Of a stretch of DNA of 64,000 bases, positions 15,840 through 24,520 are shown in pieces (within the stretch, counting starts at the first letter, position 1; every line of letters starts with the position of its first letter). Position numbers and translations under genes: made by a program. This DNA comes from Chitinophagales bacterium. Lineage in GTDB: Bacteria; Bacteroidota; Bacteroidia; Chitinophagales; Saprospiraceae. The notes under the pieces were generated by a model. The model searched no databases and was not told the DNA's origin. It was given only the letters and a program-made list of their open reading frames with translations. The stretch covers positions 186,001-250,000 of the forward strand of contig JAAFJY010000003.1 of NCBI GenBank assembly GCA_013299105.1, given 5' to 3'.

Positions 15840-15899
15840 GTCAACGTCACGCTGGCAATCCGTAAAAATCCGTAGCACCCGTTTCATCCGTGTTCCCCC
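15840..15899 (-). repeat. Dispersed repeat A, copy 4 (reverse orientation)
   Basis: Reads on the minus strand as GGAACACGGATGAAACGG, ACGGATT and GCCAGCGTGACGTTGAC. It is followed (plus-strand side) by the palindrome GGCTGCGCAGCAGCC. It abuts the 3' end of uvrA. Confidence 0.7.
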
Positions 15900-15980
15900 A
15901 ACAGGCTGCGCAGCAGCCCCCCTTGCGCAGCAAGCAAAAGGAAAATCAGCGGCCAAAAAAATCCGAGGCCCCAGCCACCC

Positions 15981-18827
15981 TCACCCCATCTTCTCCTTCA
16001 AATACCCCCCAGTAATCGACTCCTTCACCTTCAAAAGCCCCTCCGGCGCACCTTGGTACACCAAATGCCCGCCGCGTTTGCCAGCGTCCGGGCCCAGGTC
16101 GATCAGCCAATCTGCTGACTTGATCACTTCCAGGTTGTGCTCTACCACAATCACCGTATGGCCTTTTTCCACCAGGGCATTCAAGGCATCCAGGAGCTTG
16201 CGGATGTCGTGAAAATGCAGGCCAGTGGTGGGCTCGTCAAAAATGAAAAGTACGTGTTGGCTGCTGTTTTCCTGGTTGAGGAAAGAGGCCAGTTTTACCC
16301 TTTGCGCTTCGCCGCCGGAGAGGGTGCTGGAGCTTTGACCCAACTGCACGTAGCCGAGGCCTACGTCTTGCAAGGGTTTGATTTTCTGGATGATGTCTTT
16401 TTGATCGGCAAAAAACTCCAGGGCTTCGTCGATGCTCATGCAGAGTATTTCATAGATGTTTTTGCCCTTGTATTGCACTTCCAAAACCTCTGATTTGAAG
16501 CGTTGGCCCCGGCATACTTCGCATTCCAGGCGCACATCGGCCAGGAACTGCATTTCGATCACTTGTTCGCCTTCGCCTTTGCAGTTGTCGCAGCGGCCGC
16601 CGTCCACGTTGAAGGAAAAATGCTTGGGCTTGTAGGCGCGGATTTTCGACAATTGCTGGTCAGCAAACAACTCGCGAATGGGGTCGTAAGCCTTGACATA
16701 CGTGACCGGATTGGACCGCGAAGACTTGCCAATTGGGCTTTGGTTGATCATCTCAATGCCCGTGATTTTTTGGATCGAACCCTCCAGGCTGTCGTGTACG
16801 CCGGGGGCTTTGGGGCTGCTTTCGCCTTTTTCGCGCAGCAGGGCAGGGTGGAGGATCTGCTTCACCAGGGTGGTTTTGCCACTGCCTGAAACCCCGCTCA
16901 CTACCGTCAGGTTGTGCAAGGGGAATTTCACGTCGATGTTTTGCAGGTTGTTTTCCCTGGCCCCTTTTACCGTGATGAATTCGGTGGCCTTGCGGCGAAT
17001 CGTCGGCAGCGGAATTTCCATGCGCCCGCTCATGTACTGGGTGGTCAGGCTGTTGCTTGCTTCGTCGTAAATTTTGGCAAAAGGCCCGGCAAACACCACC
17101 TCGCCACCGTGAATCCCCGCTGCGGGGCCGATGTCAATGAGGTAATCCGAGTTTTTGATCAGGTCTTCTTCGTGCTCCACTACCACCACCGTATTGCCCA
17201 GGTCGCGCAGCGATTTGAGCACTTTCACCAGGCGTTCGGTATCGCGCGGGTGCAGGCCCACGCTGGGCTCGTCGAGCAGGTACATCGAGCTGGTCAGGTT
17301 GCTGCCCAACATGCGGGTGAGGTTGATGCGCTGGGTTTCGCCGCCGCTGAGGGTCGATGAAAGGCGGTTTATGGTAAGGTAGCCCAAGCCCAGGTCGCAC
17401 ATGAATTGCAGGCGGCTGCGGATTTCGTAAAGCAGGCGGTTGCCAATTTTTTGGTCGTATTCGTTGATCGGTACATCCACAAAAAACAGGAGCAATTCGT
17501 CGATGGGCTGGTCGATCAGCTCGCCGATGGCTTTTTTTCCCACTTTTACATAAGACGCTTCAGGACGCAGGCGCGAGCCTTCGCAAGTGGGGCAGGTGGT
17601 ACGGCCCCGGTAACGCGCCAGCATGACCCGGTTTTGCACCTTGTATGACTTCTCCTCCAGGTCTTTGAAAAAGGCGTTGATGCCAAAAAAATGGGCATTG
17701 CCTTTCCACAGCAAGCTTCTTTGTGTTTTGCTCAAATCCTGGTAAGGGGTGTGTACTGGAAAATCAAACTTGTGGGCGTGTTGCAGAAATTCTTCGAGCC
17801 AAAGGCCCAGTTTTTCACCTTTCCAGGGCGCGATGGCCCCGTCGTACACCGAAAGTGAGCGATTGGGAATGACCTTGTTTTCATCAATCCCCATCACCAT
17901 GCTGAAACCCTCACAAGTGGGGCAAGCGCCGAATGGGTTGTTGAAATTGAACAGTTGAGGGGTGGGTTCAATAAAGCTCAAACCATCCAATTCAAAGCGG
18001 GCATTGAAGCTGCGCATCTCGTTTTTGCCCAAAATCTCCACCAGGCACTCGCCTTCGCTTTCGTTGAAGGCGGTTTGCACCGAGTCGGCAACGCGGCGTT
18101 TGTTGTCCTCATCCTCCGACCCATTGACTACAAAGCGGTCGATCAAGATTAGAAAGGTATTTTCGGGGATCGCTGAGATTTTGCTTTTGAGCTGCTCATC
18201 CTTGCTGGCGATGAAGTCCTGGATGTCTTCCAGTTCGCCATTGCGCAACAGGCGAGTAAAGCCTTTTTGCAACAAGAGGGTCAATTCTTGCTGCAAACTG
18301 CGGTCGGCATACTTATAAGGTAAGGGAATGAACAATTGCACCCTGGTATCTTCAGGATGCGATTGGATGTAGTCAACCACGTCCCGGACCTCGTGTTTTT
18401 TGACCTGCTCGCCAGTGACAGGGGAGAAGGTGCGCCCCACGCGGGCATACAAGAGGCGCAGGTAGTCGTACACCTCGGTGAGCGTGCCTACGGTGGAGCG
18501 GGCATTGGCGGTGCTGACCTTTTGCTCGATCGCAATGGCCGGGCAGATGCCTTTGATGTAGTCCACGTCGGGTTTTTTCATGCGCCCCAAAAACTGGCGG
18601 GCGTAGGACGACAGGCTTTCGACATAACGTCTTTGCCCTTCGGCGTACAGGGTGTCCATTGTGATCGAGGACTTACCCGAACCAGATACACCAGTAACCA
18701 CTACCAATTGGTTTTTGGGGATTTCCAGGTCAATGTTTTTGAGGTTATTGGCCCGGGCCCCTTTGATCAGGATGGCCTGATCGGGGGAGGCTGGAGTTGG
18801 AGTGGTATTTTTGGCTTTGGTCTTCAT
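15981..18827 (-). CDS. uvrA: Excinuclease ABC subunit A (UvrA)
   Basis: A 948-residue DNA-damage sensor of nucleotide excision repair, which loads UvrB at lesions. It contains two ABC ATPase modules: Walker A motifs GVSGSGKSS (near residue 46) and GVSGSGKTT (in the second half), and signature motifs LSGGETQR and LSGGEAQR. Zinc-finger cysteine pairs are visible (CPTC in two places; CDNC and CEVC flanking the UvrA hairpin). A distinctive Bacteroidetes-type N-terminus (about 20 polar residues) precedes the first nucleotide-binding strand. Length is normal and the gene intact. It is transcribed alone from the minus strand, divergent from the sigma factor gene. Confidence 0.96.
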   Translation of the reverse strand: MKTKAKNTTPTPASPDQAILIKGARANNLKNIDLEIPKNQLVVVTGVSGSGKSSITMDTLYAEGQRRYVESLSSYARQFLGRMKKPDVDYIKGICPAIAIEQKVSTANARSTVGTLTEVYDYLRLLYARVGRTFSPVTGEQVKKHEVRDVVDYIQSHPEDTRVQLFIPLPYKYADRSLQQELTLLLQKGFTRLLRNGELEDIQDFIASKDEQLKSKISAIPENTFLILIDRFVVNGSEDEDNKRRVADSVQTAFNESEGECLVEILGKNEMRSFNARFELDGLSFIEPTPQLFNFNNPFGACPTCEGFSMVMGIDENKVIPNRSLSVYDGAIAPWKGEKLGLWLEEFLQHAHKFDFPVHTPYQDLSKTQRSLLWKGNAHFFGINAFFKDLEEKSYKVQNRVMLARYRGRTTCPTCEGSRLRPEASYVKVGKKAIGELIDQPIDELLLFFVDVPINEYDQKIGNRLLYEIRSRLQFMCDLGLGYLTINRLSSTLSGGETQRINLTRMLGSNLTSSMYLLDEPSVGLHPRDTERLVKVLKSLRDLGNTVVVVEHEEDLIKNSDYLIDIGPAAGIHGGEVVFAGPFAKIYDEASNSLTTQYMSGRMEIPLPTIRRKATEFITVKGARENNLQNIDVKFPLHNLTVVSGVSGSGKTTLVKQILHPALLREKGESSPKAPGVHDSLEGSIQKITGIEMINQSPIGKSSRSNPVTYVKAYDPIRELFADQQLSKIRAYKPKHFSFNVDGGRCDNCKGEGEQVIEMQFLADVRLECEVCRGQRFKSEVLEVQYKGKNIYEILCMSIDEALEFFADQKDIIQKIKPLQDVGLGYVQLGQSSSTLSGGEAQRVKLASFLNQENSSQHVLFIFDEPTTGLHFHDIRKLLDALNALVEKGHTVIVVEHNLEVIKSADWLIDLGPDAGKRGGHLVYQGAPEGLLKVKESITGGYLKEKMG

Positions 18828-19261
18828 GAACAGAGTAGAATGCTAGCTGAATTGCAGCGCACAAATTAAACAAAAAATGGCAAATCACAACGAGTTGATC
18901 AAAAAAATAAATTCTTTTTTGGAGAAAATGTTCACTCCATTGGCTGTTTTTTGTAGTCGAGCGGTCTGAGTCTAAATTTGTTGTCCAACTTGCACAATAT
19001 TTTATAAATAACTGAAAATCAATTATTTTAAACAACTCTTTTCGTGCTCTCCAAGTGTGTTTCCTGCGTTAAAGTTCAGTTAAATTTAAAAAAAATTGCG
19101 ACAATTGCTTTCAGGATAAAATAATGCGCCTATCTTTACGGCGTTGACGAATACAAATTTCGCTTCAGCGCCTCACGCAACAACAAGTCTATCGACAAGA
19201 AACTTCTACACTAAACGGTTTTGTGGTTTTTTTAATCCCATAGCTTTTAAACTATTTAGTT
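18828..19261. other. Divergent intergenic region uvrA / ECF sigma factor
   Basis: A 434-base AT-rich region without a gene. It must hold the promoters of both flanking genes. I see one candidate sigma-factor promoter (19105-19138) and no repeat of the families found elsewhere in the window. No convincing LexA-like palindrome was noticed in front of uvrA. Confidence 0.6.
19105..19138 (+). promoter_or_regulatory. Candidate promoter for the sigma factor gene
   Basis: TTGC at 19105-19108 and TATCTTTA at 19131-19138 approximate the Bacteroidetes TTTG/TAnnTTTG pair with a 22-base spacer. The resulting leader would be about 115 bases. Confidence 0.35.
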
Positions 19262-19843
19262 ATGCAAGTTTCTCAGTTGAATGATCAGCAGCTCATCGCC
19301 TGCTACCTGGAAGGAAACGAAAGAGCTTTCGAAGAATTGCTCAATCGCCACCAACAGAAGATCTACACTTCAATCTACCTCTTTGTTAAAGATCAATCTC
19401 TGGCTGAAGACATCTTTCAGGAAGTCTTCATCAAGATCATTGACACCCTGCGCCGCGGCAAATACAACCACGAAGGCAAGTTCCTGCAGTGGGCCATGCG
19501 CATCTCCTACAACATGTGTGTAGACTATTTCCGTCGGACCAAGCGCCGTCCAAAAGTATCTCCAACCGATACTTTTGACATCTTTGACGTGCTCCAAACG
19601 CCGGACTACAATTCCGAACAAACCATCATCCGCAGCCAAACGCACGACAAGGTGCGCCAATTGGTGGACATGTTGCCGCCTGAGCAACGTGAGGTGGTGA
19701 TCCTGCGCCATTACGCAGACATGAGCTTCAAGGAAATTGCGAAGTTGACCCGCGTGAGCATCAACACCGCTTTGGGCCGGATGCGTTATGCCCTGATCAA
19801 CATCCGCAAGATGGTGGAAGAAAAAGAAGTTATTTTGCAGTAA
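19262..19843 (+). CDS. RNA polymerase sigma factor, ECF/sigma-70 family
   Basis: A 193-residue sigma factor. Region 2 is seen in YLEGNERAFEELLNRHQQKIYT, DIFQEVFIKI and FLQWAMRISYNMCVDYFRR; region 4 is the helix-turn-helix LPPEQREVVILRHYADMSFKEIAKLTRVSINTALGRMRYALI. It directs RNA polymerase to a specific promoter set. No anti-sigma factor gene is adjacent, which is common for the constitutively used Bacteroidetes ECF-like factors. The gene is monocistronic: a long leader precedes it and a strong terminator follows 27 bases after the stop codon. Confidence 0.92.
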   Translation: MQVSQLNDQQLIACYLEGNERAFEELLNRHQQKIYTSIYLFVKDQSLAEDIFQEVFIKIIDTLRRGKYNHEGKFLQWAMRISYNMCVDYFRRTKRRPKVSPTDTFDIFDVLQTPDYNSEQTIIRSQTHDKVRQLVDMLPPEQREVVILRHYADMSFKEIAKLTRVSINTALGRMRYALINIRKMVEEKEVILQ

Positions 19844-19870
19844 TTCCCGTCACTGCTAAAACATATTGGA

Positions 19871-19908
19871 AAGCCTCTCTTGGGAAACTTGGAGAGGCTT
19901 TTGTTTTT
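19871..19908 (+). terminator. Terminator of the sigma factor gene
   Basis: A perfect 9-bp stem (AAGCCTCTC, 19871-19879, with GAGAGGCTT, 19892-19900) has a 12-base loop and is followed by TTGTTTTTG. Confidence 0.85.
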
Positions 19909-19981
19909 GTTTGGAGCCACAACCATTGCACGACTTCCGTTTGATGGGGCACAAGAACATGTTGTGGATGAAATGGATGAA

Positions 19982-20153
19982 GTGACAAGCCACGAATAAA
20001 CCTTACCAAATTGCAACTTCGTTGCCTCGCTGCGCGAGGCCATTTTTAGCACGCGGATGACGCAGATTTTCGCGGATTTCCAGCATGACGTTGACCATGA
20101 CGTTGACAACTGGCAATCAAAAAACTTGGTAAGGTTTATTTTTGAACCGTTAC
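19982..20153. mobile_element. MITE-like element D with 28-bp inverted termini, copy 1
   Basis: The 172-bp element starts with GTGACAAGCCACGAATAAAC (terminus to 20009) and ends with the inverted terminus 20126-20153 (TTGGTAAGGTTTATTTTTGA...). Inside are a CTCGCTGCGCGAG palindrome and the repeat A core (20048-20107). A second complete copy in the opposite orientation is at 59977-60279, with the same two distinguishable ends. No protein is encoded; movement would need a transposase in trans. A target-site duplication could not be resolved. Confidence 0.72.
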
Positions 20154-20166
20154 TTAGACAAAAAAA

Positions 20167-20382
20167 TCACCCTTCCCCTTTGAAATCAGTCTTGGCCAAA
20201 TAAACCAACACAAAACCACCCAATAACATTAGGAGTTTGAGCACCAGTCCAAAGCCAGGGCCCGCGAAATTGAGCCAAGTCAGGAAAGACAATTGCAGGC
20301 CCACAAAGCTGAGCACCAGAGCAGAAAAACCAAAAACTACCAAAAGGAAGCCAACTATTGTTTGCAGATTCTTGTTCATCAT
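20167..20382 (-). CDS. Small two-helix membrane protein of unknown function
   Basis: A 71-residue hydrophobic protein. Two membrane segments (about residues 9-29 and 42-62) are joined by a short GPGF-containing loop, and the C-terminus is basic/acidic (LAKTDFKGEG). Two adjacent ATG codons could serve as the start. No family is recognised. A TAnnTTTG-type element lies 17 bases upstream on the same strand. It is divergent from the HMG-CoA lyase gene. Its short length leaves doubt, but the clean hydrophobic periodicity and promoter support a real gene. Confidence 0.55.
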   Translation of the reverse strand: MMNKNLQTIVGFLLVVFGFSALVLSFVGLQLSFLTWLNFAGPGFGLVLKLLMLLGGFVLVYLAKTDFKGEG

Positions 20383-20398
20383 CGTGTGATTTCAGCTG

Positions 20399-20446
20399 CA
20401 AAATTACCAAAGCAAGCCCAATATTCATACCCATTTCCTAGTTTTG
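20399..20446. promoter_or_regulatory. Candidate divergent -7 elements
   Basis: TAATTTTG on the minus strand (20399-20406) faces the small membrane protein gene, and TAGTTTTG on the plus strand (20439-20446) faces the HMG-CoA lyase gene. Both match TAnnTTTG; neither has a clear -33 TTTG at the expected distance. Confidence 0.35.
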
Positions 20447-20466
20447 ACAAAAAGCTGTCCAACGCC

Positions 20467-21327
20467 ATGTCCGTAAAACTCATCGAATGCCCAAGAGATG
20501 CCATGCAAGGTCTGCACGATTTTGTGCCCACCGAGCTCAAGGCTGCCTACATCAACCTTTTGTTGCAGGCGGGATTCGATACTTTAGATTTTGGCAGTTT
20601 TGTTTCGCCCAAGGCCATTCCCCAAATGCGCGATACCGCCGAGGTCTTGGGCCAATTGAACCTAGGCCAAAGCCATACCCAACTCCTGGCCATCGTTGCC
20701 AATAGTCGGGGGGCGGAAGAAGCCGCTGGTTTTACGGAAATCAAGTACCTGGGCTACCCTTTTTCGGTATCAGAAACCTTTCAATTGCGCAATACCAACG
20801 CCACGATCGAAGAATCACTGGAACGGGTAGCCGACATCCAGGAGATTTGTGTACAAAAAAACAAGGACTTGGTCTTGTACATCTCGATGGGTTTTGGCAA
20901 TCCTTACGGCGACCCCTGGAACGCTGAAGTGGTGCGCCGTTGGGTGGATCGCCTCCAGCAATTGGGCATCCGCATTTTTCAGTTGTCGGATACCATTGGA
21001 GTGGCCTCGCCGCAGAGCATTCGTTATATTTTTTCGGACCTGATCAAGGCTTATCCGCAGCTAGAAATTGGGGCCCATTTTCACACCACGCCCAATGCCT
21101 GGCGCGAAAAAATGGAGGCGGCTTATGCCAGCGGTTGTCGCCGTTTTGACGGAGCCATCCGGGGGTATGGCGGCTGCCCAATGGCCAAAGACGAACTCAC
21201 TGGCAACATGGCCACCGAAAATATGCTGGCTTTTTTTGCGGAAAACCAGGAAGCTACTGGAGTTGATTTACCCGTCTTTCTGCGATCCATGGCCAAGAGC
21301 ATGGAGATTTTTAATTTTTACCATTGA
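20467..21327 (+). CDS. mvaB: Hydroxymethylglutaryl-CoA lyase
   Basis: A 286-residue TIM-barrel enzyme that cleaves HMG-CoA to acetyl-CoA and acetoacetate, the last step of leucine degradation. The start at 20467 (MSVKLIECPRDAMQGL) fits the family N-terminus; the frame is open further upstream over the divergent gene, which is not credible coding sequence. Diagnostic features are the ECPRDAMQG metal/substrate motif, GFGNPYGDPW, the metal-binding HFHTTPNA, and the family signature GAIRGYGGCPMAKDELTGN with catalytic Cys237. Related HMGL-like carboligases exist, but the GGCP signature favours a true lyase. It appears monocistronic; repeats begin directly after the stop codon. Confidence 0.9.
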   Translation: MSVKLIECPRDAMQGLHDFVPTELKAAYINLLLQAGFDTLDFGSFVSPKAIPQMRDTAEVLGQLNLGQSHTQLLAIVANSRGAEEAAGFTEIKYLGYPFSVSETFQLRNTNATIEESLERVADIQEICVQKNKDLVLYISMGFGNPYGDPWNAEVVRRWVDRLQQLGIRIFQLSDTIGVASPQSIRYIFSDLIKAYPQLEIGAHFHTTPNAWREKMEAAYASGCRRFDGAIRGYGGCPMAKDELTGNMATENMLAFFAENQEATGVDLPVFLRSMAKSMEIFNFYH

Positions 21328-21331
21328 GTTT

Positions 21332-21388
21332 TTTTGTCTGGATCAGAATATTTTGTCTGGATCAGAATATTTTGTCTGGATCAGAATT
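21332..21388 (+). repeat. Three tandem copies of a 19-base unit
   Basis: TTTTGTCTGGATCAGAATA repeats at 21332, 21351 and 21370 without gaps. Inverted copies lie at 22770-22804, so the units bracket about 1.4 kb containing the GxxExxY gene. The third unit is also the start of repeat module E. Confidence 0.85.
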
Positions 21389-21500
21389 TACAAGATTTCA
21401 GAATTACAGAATTACTTGTGTGACGTTGACTTTTATAAATTTAAAAAAATCACAGAATATGCCCGCTTTGCGGTCTTCAAGTGTCACTTACACCATAAAA
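21370..21500 (+). repeat. Repeat module E, copy 1
   Basis: About 130 bases: the TTTTGTCTGGATCAGAAT start, AGAATTACAGAATTACTTG, TGACGTTGAC, an AT-rich stretch and a GCCCGCTTTGCGGTCTTCAAG segment. Direct copies are at 21748-21868 and 22464-22594, an inverted copy at 22675-22804. Confidence 0.75.
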
Positions 21501-21512
21501 TTTGCTGAAATT

Positions 21513-21747
21513 GGGGCTGTATCAAAAGGTCAAAATGTGAACAAAGGATAATTTTCTAATGCCATGGCTACGCCATTTTGACCATTCTCCGCCTCTTACT
21601 GCTACCACAATGTCAGCCCTACGGGCTTTTTTTTACTCAAAAACCGCGTAGCGGTGGCATTGTGGTAGCTGAAATGCCGAGTGAGCCCTTTAAAACTGCG
21701 TAGCAGTGGCATTGGAACATTTTGACTTTGAGTTCTGAGACAGCCCC
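21513..21747. mobile_element. MITE with GGGGCTGT termini
   Basis: A 235-bp element whose ends, GGGGCTGTATCA...GTCAAAATGT and the inverse of GGGGCTGTCTCA...GTCAAAATGT, are imperfect inverted repeats of about 30 bp. Such GGGGCTGTCTCA ends are typical of IS5/IS1182-like transposons in Bacteroidetes (family knowledge). An internal 12-bp inverted repeat (21601-21612 with 21658-21669) flanks a small terminator-like hairpin AGCCCTACGGGCT plus T-run. No transposase frame is present. Confidence 0.65.
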
Positions 21748-21868
21748 CAGAATTCCAGAATTATAGAATTACTTGTGTTGACGTTGACCGAGCAAGAATT
21801 TAATAGAATTACAGCATTGGGCCGCTTTCATGCCGAGGCTTGGCACGGCGCGGACTACTACATTGACC
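21748..21868 (+). repeat. Repeat module E, copy 2 (diverged)
   Basis: Contains AGAATTCCAGAATTATAGAA, ACTTGTGTTGACGTTGACC and GGGCCGCTTTCATGCCGAGG, parallel to copy 1 but lacking the TTTTGTCTGGATCAG start, perhaps displaced by the neighbouring MITE. Confidence 0.6.
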
Positions 21869-21892
21869 AAATTAGGATTTGAAGGGATTTAA

Positions 21893-22285
21893 TCATATTT
21901 GACTATTTTGTTTATAGTTGTTGTTGAAAAGTAATTTTTGTTCCAGGCTTTTTGCGCCAAAATTGATCAACAAGCCTAAAGGGTAGTCGAATACCGATAA
22001 ATAATTTTTTACCTGTACAAGGTGGACATCTTCCAGTTTGGGCACTGCTTTTAGTTCTAAGATTATTCGATTGTCAACTACAAAATCAGCTCTTCTTGAA
22101 CCAACATTAACGCCGTCGTAATAAATTTCGTGGTCTAACTCTCTTGCGAAGGGGATGTCAGCCTTCTTAAGTTCAACTTCAAAACAACGTTGATAGATTA
22201 CTTCTTGAAAACCTGGCCCCATGACATTATGGATTTTCATGGCACAACCAATGATCTTGTAGGTGAGATGATCTTTTTCAAACAT
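21893..22285 (-). CDS. GxxExxY family protein (PD-(D/E)XK-like)
   Basis: A 130-residue protein with the family name motif in GPGFQEVIYQ (G-F-Q-E-V-I-Y, about residues 24-31) and a later core RRADFVVDNRIILELKAV that resembles the D...ExK active site of PD-(D/E)XK nucleases. The family is widespread in Bacteroidetes and cyanobacteria, often next to repeats, and its function is unknown. The conserved QVKNYLSVFDYPLGLLINFGAKSLEQKL tail is complete. It is an isolated gene surrounded on both sides by repeat module E and a MITE, consistent with life as a mobile or selfish locus; that link is inference. Confidence 0.88.
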   Translation of the reverse strand: MFEKDHLTYKIIGCAMKIHNVMGPGFQEVIYQRCFEVELKKADIPFARELDHEIYYDGVNVGSRRADFVVDNRIILELKAVPKLEDVHLVQVKNYLSVFDYPLGLLINFGAKSLEQKLLFNNNYKQNSQI

Positions 22286-22463
22286 GGAAAAATGAAATAA
22301 TAAAGTAAAAAATTAAATGGAAATGGTAGAATGAAAAATAGTCAGGTAGGTAATCAAAAATTATGCTATTAAAGTTAAGCACTTACTATGGTTTTTCAAA
22401 ATAAATCCTGAAAACTTCGGAGAAAATTTCAGAACAAGTAATTTCCATAGGCAAATAAGACTC

Positions 22464-22594
22464 TTTTGTCTAAATCAGAATTCTCAGGATTACAGAATTC
22501 ACAGAATTACTTGCATGACGTTGACTTTTCTAAATTTTAAAAAATTACAAAATATGCCTGCTTCGCGGCTTCAAGCGTCACTTATTCCACAAAA
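22464..22594 (+). repeat. Repeat module E, copy 3
   Basis: Aligns along its length with copy 1 (21370-21500): TTTTGTCTAAATCAGAATTC, ACAGAATTCACAGAATTACTTG, CATGACGTTGACTTTT, an AT-rich stretch, GCCTGCTTCGCGGCTTCAAG and CGTCACTTATTCCACAAAA. Confidence 0.75.
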
Positions 22595-22674
22595 ATCACA
22601 GCTTTTGTGACTTCTCCGAAGTTCTCAGTAAATCCTGAAAATTTTGTTTCAGACAAGAAGAGTATTGGTCAACG

Positions 22675-22804
22675 TGGTAGTCCGCGAAGCGGGCCAATTC
22701 TTAAATTCTTTCAAATTCTACTTTGGTCAACGTCTCGCAAGAAATTCTGAAATTCTGAAATTTCTGAAAATTCTGATCCAGACAAAATTCTGATCCAGAC
22801 AAAA
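22675..22804 (-). repeat. Repeat module E, copy 4 (inverted), with two 19-base units
   Basis: Reads on the minus strand as two tandem TTTTGTCTGGATCAGAAT units, AGAATTTC repeats, AGACGTTGACC and GGCCCGCTTCGCGG. It abuts the acyl-CoA dehydrogenase gene. Confidence 0.7.
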
Positions 22805-22847
22805 AAATACCAAGCTTAAATGGTTGAAACTACCCTTCCCCTAAGCC

Positions 22848-24056
<1,209 letters not shown>

Positions 24057-24156
24057 GTTAAAGTGGTTGGACTTGATGGATGCAAGGTAAGGGATTAAAA
24101 GGTTTCGCAGGTTTTTTACTGGCCAAAGATCAAGGCAATATCTTCTATTTTTTTAC

Positions 24157-24170
24157 AACAATATATTGTT
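24157..24170. promoter_or_regulatory. 14-bp perfect palindrome in the divergent region
   Basis: AACAATATATTGTT lies 100 bases upstream of the acyl-CoA dehydrogenase start and 350 bases before the giant gene. It could be a regulator site, but its AT content makes chance occurrence plausible. Confidence 0.25.
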
Positions 24171-24230
24171 TGTTTTTTTGAAAGTATTGTGGCTTTATTA
24201 TTTATTCTGTTTCACGCTGATTTATAGCTT

Positions 24231-24317
24231 TTTGCAAGCTTTTTAATTTATATTTTTGCAATCATGAAAAAAAAAGACATGCTAACAAGTAATTTTATTT
24301 TAGTAGTCCTATATTTG
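24231..24317 (+). promoter_or_regulatory. Candidate promoters of the giant surface-protein operon
   Basis: Two TAnnTTTG matches precede the gene: TATTTTTG at 24251-24258, with TTTG at 24231-24234 (short 16-base spacer), and TATATTTG at 24310-24317 without a clear -33 box. Either gives a leader of 200-260 bases. The rest of 24057-24520 is AT-rich and shows no gene. Confidence 0.35.
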
Positions 24318-24520
24318 TGGTCAATATCTCGATTGTTTAGAACATTAGGAGCACACACTGTTATCTGCTAAACCACCCTACCTTGTTCCAGACTAAAATG
24401 TTATCCAGGTAGTTGCAATAAGACGACCAAAATTGCAACACGAATTTTTGATGTTTTTTTGCGCCTTGCCATCAAGTAAACATTTGATGGCTAATAACAA
24501 TTTTGATCAAATCACGTCTC

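Noticed and set aside
16503-18869. Several plus-strand frames of 65-177 codons over uvrA
   Set aside because: All are antisense shadows of uvrA, whose motifs are complete.
21332-21388. CRISPR array
   Set aside because: The three 19-base units are directly adjacent without spacers, and no cas gene is in the window.
24503-24520. TTG start for the giant gene
   Set aside because: The ATG at 24521 gives a better signal peptide start; the six extra codons have no support.
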